Below are positions 17,001 to 26,000 of a stretch of 64,000 nt of DNA, piece by piece. The position numbers and the translations under genes were made by a program. The notes below the pieces were generated by a model. That model had not been told where the DNA came from. It saw only the letters and a list, made by a program, of their open reading frames with translations, and did no database searches. Source of the DNA: Streptomyces sp. Je 1-79 (GTDB lineage Bacteria > Actinomycetota > Actinomycetes > Streptomycetales > Streptomycetaceae); assembly GCF_025195125.1 (NCBI RefSeq), contig NZ_JAMGSL010000021.1, positions 35,876-99,875 on the forward strand. Direction: 5' to 3'. Numbering within the stretch: the stretch's first letter is position 1; each line of letters starts with the position of its first letter.

Positions 17001-20000
17001 AAGCGGTGCCGCGCGGCCTCCTCGACGAGCTGCGGCCAGCGCTGCTCGGCGGTCTCGGCCGGCTCGCCGCTCAGGTCGACGAGCGTGAGCGGCATGGTGA
17101 CCTCGTCGGCCGGCTCGACGATCTGGCTCACCCGGCCGTGGTCCATGACCAGGCGGGTGCGCAGCACCTCGTGCCGGGCGACCAGCTCGTCCAGGGTCGC
17201 GGAGAGGGCCTCGGTGTCCAGCGGGCCGCGCATGCGCACGACCGTGGCGCTGTTGTAGGCGCCGGTGTCGCCCTCCAGCTGGTCGAGGAACCAGAGGCGT
17301 TCCTGGCCGTAGGAGGCGGGCAGCGGGCCGGTGCGGGGCAGCGGGACGACCGGCTGGGAGACGTTTCCGCCGCCGGCGACGCCGTCGATGTACGCGGCGA
17401 GTTCCCGCACGGTCTGCTTCTCGAACAGCGTGCGCAGCGCGATCTCGCAGCCGAACACCTTGCGGATCCGTGAGACGACCTGGGTCGCCATCAGGGAGTG
17501 GCCGCCGAGGTTGAAGAAGTTGCCCTCGGGACCGACCTCCGGTGCGCCGAGCACGTCCTGCCACAGGCCGGCCACCAGTTCCTCGGTGGGGGTCAGCGGC
17601 GAGCGCGGTCCGTCCTCGTGGCCGCCGGTCACCGACGAGGGCTCGGGGAGCGCCGCCCGGTCGATCTTGCGGTTCGGGGTCAGCGGGAAGGCGTCCAGCG
17701 CGACGACGAAGGCCGGGACCATGTAGTCCGGCAGCGCCTTGCGGACGAAGGCCTTCACCTCGTTGGCGACCGCCTTGGTGCCGGGCCGCGACACCACGTA
17801 CGCGACCAGCGCGTTCTCGCCGCTCGCGTCCGCCCGCGCCATGACCAGGGCGTCCTGGACGTCGGGCGCGGCGCAGATCACGTGCTGCACCTCGTCCGTC
17901 TCGACGCGGTAGCCACGGATCTTGACCTGGTTGTCGGCGCGGCCGAGGGGGGTGACGGAGCCGTCGGGGAGATAGCGGCCGAGGTCTCCGGTGCGGTACA
18001 TCCGGTCGCCCTCGGTGGAGCCGAACGGGCTGCGCACGAACTTGGCGGCGGTGAGCGCCTCGTCGTGGGCGTACCCCAGCGAGATGTGCGGGGAGCGGAT
18101 GACGATCTCCCCCGGCTCGCCGACCCCGGCCTGCTGCCCGGCCGCGTCGAGCACCAGCAGCTGTACGTCCTTCATGCCGCGGCCGAGCGGGTAGGTGACA
18201 CCCGGGTCGGTGTCGGCGACGCCGTGGGCCGCGGGCACCACGTAGTAGCCGACCGCGCGCTGCGTCTCGGTGGAGCCGTAGAGGTTGACGCAGGTCGCCG
18301 AGCCCGCCATGCGGGTGATGGCCCGCACGTCACGGCTGGTCAGCGTGTCGCCGAGGAAGAAGACCCGCTCCAGCAGCGGCAGCGTGCCCGGAGCGACCGA
18401 CAGCTGGTCGAAGAGGCGCGCCATCGGAGGCGTCATGTGGCTGACCGAGACCTGCGCGGTACGGAACCACTGCGCCAGCCGGCCGGGGGTCTCGATGTCG
18501 AGCCGGTCGGGCACGCAGATCGTGGCGCCGGTGACCAGCGGTGTGAACACCTCGCGGTGCAGCGGGTCGTGGCTGATGCCGGAGAGCAGGCTGTAGCGGT
18601 CGGTCTCGCGCAGCCCGAAGGTCTCCACCATCCAGGGCACGAAGTGGGTCAGGGAGCCGTGCGCGCCCCGGATGCCCTTCGGCTTGCCGGTGGAACCCGA
18701 GGTGAACGCGATGTACGCGCAGTCCTGCGGCCCGACCTGGACCGCCTTGGCCGGCTCCGCCCCCTGCGGCACCAGGTGCCGGGCGTCCTCCAGCCGGGAC
18801 GGCAGCTCGAAGCGGCAGTGCAGGGAGAACCCCTGGAGCGCGGTGTCCACCGCGAGCGGCACGGCTCCGGCGCCCTCCAGCTGGAGGAAGGCGCTCGGGC
18901 GGGCCACCGCGAGGCAGTCGGCGATGCGGTCCGCCGGATAGCTCGGGTCGAGGATGGCGAACGAGGCACCGCTGCGCAGCACGGAGAGGATCGCCCAGAC
19001 CAGCGAGGCGCTGCGCTCGCCGTAGATGGCGACGACATCGCCCTTGGCGACGCCCTGCTGGGTCAGCAGCCCCGACATCGCGGCCGTCGCCCAGGCCAGG
19101 TCGCCGTAGGTCAGCTCCTGGCCCGGCTCGGTGATCGCGATCCGCTGCGGTTCACGGGCGGCCCGCCGGTCGAACTGCTCGACCACCGACCCGTACCAGG
19201 TCGTGTCCAGCGGCGCGGCCGGGTCGGGCAGCTCGCGGCGCGCCAGCGGCGTGTCGAGCCGCAGCGAGTCGATCGGGCTGCCGCTGTGGGCGACCGCCTG
19301 CTCGATGACCCTGACCCACTGGGCGAGCAGCTCGTTCGTCGTCGCCTCGTCGAAGCGGTCGGCGGAGTACATCAGGTCGAGCGTCAGCCCCGCCTGCGCC
19401 GGGTCGACGTAGAAGGTCAGGTCGAACTTCGCGCCCAGGTCCGGGACGGCGAAGGTGTCGACCGTGAGGCCCGGCAGCTCGGCCTCGTGCGGCGGGATGT
19501 TGAGCAGGTTCAGGTAGACCTGGAACAGCGGGGTGGTGGACAGGTCGCGCTCGGGGGCGAGCTTGCCGACCAGCGTCTCGAACGGGACGTCCTGGTGCTC
19601 GTACGCGTCGAGGGTGGTGGTGCGGACCCGCTCCAGGAGCTCGGCGAAGGTCGGGTCGCCCGACAGGTCGGCGCGCAGCACCAGCGAGTTGATGAAGAAG
19701 CCGATGAGGTCCTCCACCTCGCGGTGGCGGCGGCCCGCGATGGGCACGCCGATCGCGAAGTCGCGCTGGCCGGCGAGGCGTCCGAGGGTGAGCTGGAGGG
19801 TCGCCGCGAGCACCATGAACAGGGTCGCCCCGGACTCGGCGGCGAGCCGCTCCATCGCCTCGCGCAGCTCCGGTGTGACGCTCGCCCGCACCCGGTGGCC
19901 CTGGGCGGCCGGGGCATCCGAGCCGCCGCGCGAGCTCGGCAGGTTCAGCGAGGGCAGCGCGTCGAGCTGCTCGCACCAGTACGCGACGGAGGCGTCGAGT

Positions 20001-23000
20001 CCGCCGTTGTCGAGCTGGTGGCGCTGCCAGCGGGAGAACTGCTCGTAGGTGACCTGGAGCGGGGGCAGCGGGGAGTTCGGCGCGTGGCCGGTCTCCTCGG
20101 CGTAGTAGTGCGTCAGGTCCCGCTTGAGGATCTCCATCGACCAGCCGTCGCCGACGATGTGGTGCAGGGTCAGGACCAGCACCGCGTCGTCGTGTCCGAG
20201 CTGGAGCAGCCGGACCCGCAGCAGCGGACCGGTGGACAGGTCCATCGGTTCCGCCGCCTCGCGCTCCACGAGGGCGAGGGCCTCGGCCGCGCGCTCCTCG
20301 GCGCTCACGCCGGTCAGCTCGGTGCGCGAGATCGTGACGTCGGCGCTGTCCAGGACGGCCTGCGTCAGGACGCCGTCGTCGTGGGAGACGACCGTGCGCA
20401 GCGTGGTGTGCCGGTCCACCAGGCGGGTGACGGCCCGCTGGAGGGCGGCCTCGTCGAGCTCACCGGTCAGCCGGATCGCGCCGGCCAGGTGGTAGCGCCC
20501 GGTGTGGGCGTTCTGGACGGAGCCGTTCTCGATCTCCTCCAGGAGCCAGAGCCGCTCCTGCATCACCGACAGCGGGGCGTCGCCCCCGTCGGCGGTGTGG
20601 GACGCGATCCCGCCGGAGGTGTCCCGGACGGCCGCGGCGTCGCAGAGCGCGGCGTACTCCCGGAGCACGGGCGCCTCGAACAGGGCCCGCAGCGGGACCG
20701 TACGGCCGAGCTCCTCGCTCACCTGCGAGGTGATCACGGTCGCGAGCAGGGAGTGGCCGCCGACGGTGAAGAAGTCATCGCCGGCGCCGACCATGTCGAC
20801 GTCCAGGACCTGCGCCCAGACACGGGCGACGATCCGCTCGGTCTCCGTCTGCGGTTCGGCGAAGTCGGCGTGCGCGAAGTCGGCGCGGCGCGGGCGCCCG
20901 AGGCGGTTCGCGTCGATCTTGCCGCCGGGCAGCCGCGGCAGTTCACCGCGGACCACGAAAGCGGCCGGGACCATGTGCGGCGGCAGCTCGGCCGCGCACA
21001 GCCTCCCCAGCGTCTGCGGGGTCAGCTCCGGGTCGGCCGTCTCGACATGGGCCACCAGGACCCCGTCGACGCCCCTGACCACGGCCTGCGTCACACCGGC
21101 CAGGGCCAGCAGCACCGACTCGATCTCGGCGGGCTCGATCCGGTAGCCGCGCAGCTTGATCTGGCTGTCGCGACGGCCGCAGTAGTCCAGGGTCCCGTCG
21201 GCCCGCAGCCGGACGAGGTCGCCGGTGCGGTACATCCGGGCGTCGGGGCCGGCGGCGAACGGGTCGGGCAGGAAGTGGGCGGCGGTCAGCTCGGGCCGGT
21301 CGTGGTAGCCGAGGGCCAGGCCCGCGCCGCCGACGTACAGCTCGCCGACCGCTCCGGCGACCACCGGCCGCCGGTCCGCGTCCAGGACGTACGCCGTTCC
21401 GCCGGGCAGCACCGCGCCCAGCGAGGCGGGCCGCCCCGGCTCGCACGCGGCGGCCGTGATGACGACGGTGCACTCGGTGGGGCCGTACGCGTTGACGAAG
21501 CGCCGGCCCGGCTGCCACTGCTCGACCAGCTCGGCACGGCAGGCCTCACCGCCCGACACCAGGGTCGTGAGCAGCGGCAGTTCGCGGGCGGGCAGGGACG
21601 CGATCACCGACGGCGGCAGCAGGCAGACGGAGATGGCGCGCTCGGCGAGGACATCGGCCAGCGCCTCGCCGACCAGGGCGTGCTCACGGCCGACGACACA
21701 CAGGGTGCCGCCCGCGGCGAGCGTGGAGAAGATCTCCCAGACGGACGCGTCGAAGCTCAGGCTCGCGAACTGGAGCATGCGCGACGCGGCGTCGATCCCG
21801 AAGACACGCGCCTGGTTCGCCGTGAGGTTGGCGAGCGCGCGGTGGGAGACCAGCACGCCCTTGGGGCGGCCTGTGGAGCCCGAGGTGTACAGCAGGTAGG
21901 CGGCCGCGTCGGGGTCGGCCTGCGGGAGCGCCACCGCCCCGGTCGGGGCCTCGCGCAGCGCCTCCTCGACAAGGTCGCGGGTCACCAGACCGCGCGCCCC
22001 CGAGTCGGCCAGCATGAACTCCTTGCGCTCGGCCGGGTAGGCGGGGTCGATCGGCAGGTACGCCGCTCCGCAGCGCTGCGCCGCCAGTACGGCGACGACC
22101 GCCTCGACGGACGGCTCGACCGCCACGGCGACGACGTCCCCGGGACGCACGGCGAACCGCTCCGCGATCACCCGGGCGACCTGGTCCACCCGCGTGCGCA
22201 GCTCGCCGTAGGTCAGCGCGCTGTCCGCGCCCTCCAGCGCGATCGCGTCGGCGCGGCTGTCGGCGATCCGCTCGAACTGCGCCCAGAAGGTGTCGGGCTG
22301 CCGCTCGTCGTCCGCCCCGGACGGCCAGCGGTCGAGTGCGGCCGCGGCCGAGGGGGTCTCGACGCGCTCGTCGGGCCGCTGCGCCATGGCGCGGGCCGTC
22401 TCGCCGAAGAGGCGGGCGATGAGCTGCGCCGTCTCGGGCCGGAACAGGTCCGAGTTGAACTCCAGCCAGCCCGTCAGCGGACCGCCGTCGTCGGTGATCT
22501 CGAAGGTCAGGTCGGTCTTGGCGGTACCGGTGTACAGCGGGGCGGTCTCGACCCGCAGGCCGGGCAGGGCCGGCGAGGGCAGCGCGCCGCTGCGGACGTC
22601 GAGGATCGCCTGGAAGAGCGGGCTGCGGCTGGGGTCGCGGTCCTGGCCGCTCGCCTCCACGATCGTGGAGAACGGGACCCACTTGTGCGGCATCGCCTCG
22701 AGGGTGGTGGCACGGGCGCGGTCGACGAGGTCGCGGCCGGTGGCTCCGCCCGGCGCCCGGAAGCAGAGCGGGACGGTGTTCACGAAGAAGCCGACGACGT
22801 CGTCGTACGCGCCGTCGTCCGGACGGTTGGCGTCGGGCACACCGATGACCACGCGCTCCTGGCCGGTCAGCCGGGAGAGGGTCGAGGACATGCACGCGGC
22901 GAGCGTCATGAAGACGGTCGCCCGCTGGTCCCGGGCGAGGGAGCGCAGCAGGTCCGAGTCGGCCTGGCTCAGCGTCAGCGGCACCCGCGCGCCGTCGAAG

Positions 23001-26000
23001 GTCTGCACGGCCGGCCGCGGCCGGTCGAAGGGCAGGTCGAGGGCGAGGGGCGCGCCACCGAGGTGCTCGGTCCAGAACTCCAGTCCGCGCCGGCCCTCGG
23101 CCGACTCCAGCCGGGCGCTCTCGTCGACCGCCCACCGGGCGTACTCGTGGACGACCGCGGGCGGTTCGCCGTCCGTGGCGCCGGAGCCTTGGGCGTACAG
23201 CCCGGCCAGCTCACCGGCGATGATCTCCATGGAGCGGCCGTCGGAGACGATGTGGTGGAAGGCCAGGAGCAGGGCGTGCTCGTCGGGCCCGAACTCCACC
23301 AGGGCGGCGCGCATCAGCGGCGGCGTGTCCAGCTCGAAGAGCCGCCGGGCGTGGCCGTCGACGAGCGCGGCCAGTTCCGCCTCGCGCCGTGCGGGCGTGA
23401 CCGCGGTCCGGTCGAGCACCTCGAAGGGGCAGGCCAGGCCGGTGTGCACGAAGGGCACGGGCCGGCCGCCCTCGTCCTTGAAGCCGGTGCGCAGGGCGGG
23501 GTGGCGCTCGACGATCGCGTCGAGCGCGCCGCGCAGGACGTCCCGGTCGAGCTCCCCGTACAGCCGCAGGACACCCGGCACGACGTAGGCGGCGGAGCCG
23601 GGGGCGAACTTCTCCAGGAACCACAGCCGGCGCTGGCCCAGCGACAGGGTGGGCTCTGCCGCGGCGGGCAGGGCGGGCGCCTCGACGTCGGCCGGTGCGG
23701 TGGCGGCGAGTTCGGCGATCCGCGCCGCCTGGGCGCGGACGGTGACGGACTCGAAGAACATCCGCAGCGGAGGCTGTACGGAGAACTCCCGGCGCACCCG
23801 GGTGTTGAGGTCCGCGGCGCGCAGCGAGTGCCCGCCGAGCGCGAAGAAGTCCTCGTCGGGACCGACCCCGGCGACTTCGAGCACCTCGCACCAGAGGGCC
23901 GCGAGCCTGCTCTCCAGCGGCGACATGTCGGCCGCGCCGGCCGAACGGGAGACCTCCAGGGCGAGTTCGCGGAGCGCGTGCGCGTCCACCTTGCCGTTGG
24001 AGGTGAGCGGGATCGAGTCGAGGACGAGGAGCCGGCTCGGGACCATGTAGCTCGGCAGTTCACGGTTGAGCCAGTCCCGCAGACCGTCGGTGCCGACGCC
24101 TTCGCCGGTGACGGCGGCGATCAGCTCCGTCTCGCCCGTACCGCGTGAGGCGACCACGGCCGCCTCGGCGACCTCGGGGTGACGCCGCAGCGCCACGTCG
24201 ACCTCGCCGAGCTCGATGCGGTAGCCGCGCACCTTCACCTGCTGGTCGGCGCGGCCGACGTAGCGCAGCTCGCCGTCGGCAGACCGGCGCACCAGGTCGC
24301 CGGTGGCGTACAGCCGCCGGCCCGGCTCGGTCGCGAACGGGTCGGGGACGAACCGCTCGGCGGTCTTGCGCGGGGCCGACGCGTAGCCGCGTCCGACACC
24401 GACACCGCCGATGTACGCCTCTCCCACGACGCCGTCGGCGACGGGCCGCAGCTCGGCGTCGAGGACGTGGATCACCGCGTCGGTCATGTCGGCGCCGATG
24501 GAGACGTCACGGGCGCGGGCGACCTGACCCGACTCGGGACCGAGGTGGGCGACGGTCGAGCACACCGTGGTCTCGGTGGTGCCCCAGCGGTTGTACAGCT
24601 CGACGTGGCCGCGGTCGGCCGCGAACCACTGCGCGAGCTTGTCGGGGTGCGCGGCCTCGCCGCCGATCAGGATCGAGCGCAGCGCCGGCGGCACCTGCGC
24701 ACCGGCCTCCAGGGCGGTGACCAGCACGTGGAAGAAGGCCGTCGGGATGTCGACCAGGGTGAGCCGCTGCTCCTCGCACCAGGCCCAGAACCGCTCGGGC
24801 GAGCCCAGCACCGACTCGTCGCGCTGCACCAGCGTCGCGCCCCGGGTCCAGGCGGAGAAGATCTCCTCCAGGCAGGGGTCGAAGGTGAGCGGCGCGAACT
24901 GCAGCACCCGGTCGCCCTCCGCGACGTCGAAGGCGTCGAGGAAGGACAGCAGGTAGCTCACCAGCGAACGGTGCTCGATCTGCACGCCCTTGGGGCGGCC
25001 GGTCGAGCCCGAGGTGAAGATGACGTACGCCAGGTTGTCGCCGGTGACGGCGAGCGCGGGGCGGTCCTCGGGAAGGTCCGCTCCGGACTCCTCGTCGACG
25101 CGGGTCGCGGCCCCCAGGGAGCCCGCGAGGTCCGCGGTCGCGGCGTGGCACAGGATCCGCGCGCACCGCGCGTCGCCGACCATGTCGGCGAGCCGGGTCT
25201 GCGGCAGCGTCGGGTCCAGGGGCACGAACGCGGCGCCGGACTTCATGACCGCGAGCATCGCGACGATCAGCTCGGGGGAGCGCTCCAGGCAGAGGCCGAC
25301 GGTGTCCTCGGGGCCGAGGCCGTCCTGCCGCAGCCGGTGCGCGAGGCGGTTCGCCGCACGCTCCACCTGGGCGTACGTCAGCTCCACCGCGCCGGCCACG
25401 AGGGCGGTCGCGTCGGGGGTGCGGTCGGCCGTCGCCTCGAACAGCTCGTGGACGGAGGTGACACCCGGCAGGGCGCGGGCCGGCACGTCGGCCCGTGCGA
25501 GCGACTCGGTCGCACCGGCCAGCCGCAGCGCGGAGACCGGGGAGTCGCCCTGTACGACCATCTGCTCGAGCAGCTCCAGGAACTGCTGCCCCAGCTGCCC
25601 GGCGAGGGCCTCGTCGAAGCGGTCCGCGCGGACCAGCATGTGCGCGAGCAGGCCGCCGTCGGCCGGGACGGCGTGCAGGGTGATGTCGAACTGGGTGGCC
25701 AGCTCGCCGGCCGGGAACTGCTCCAGCGTGAGGTCTCCGAGGACCGCGCTGTCGCTGCCCGCGCCGAAGAGCACCGAGGTGACGTCGTCGGCGATCGCGT
25801 TGTGCGGCCGCTCGTAGACGACGGCCGTGTTGATGGCGGCCGAGGTGTTGCCCCGGGCGCGCAGCAGCTCGACGAGCCGGCTGACCGGGAAGTGCTGGTG
25901 GCCCAGCGACTGGCGCAGCTGCCGGCCGGTGCTGCGGATCAGCTCGGTGACGCTCGGGTGGGCGCCGGGCTCGGCGCGTACCGGAATGGTGTTGACGAAG

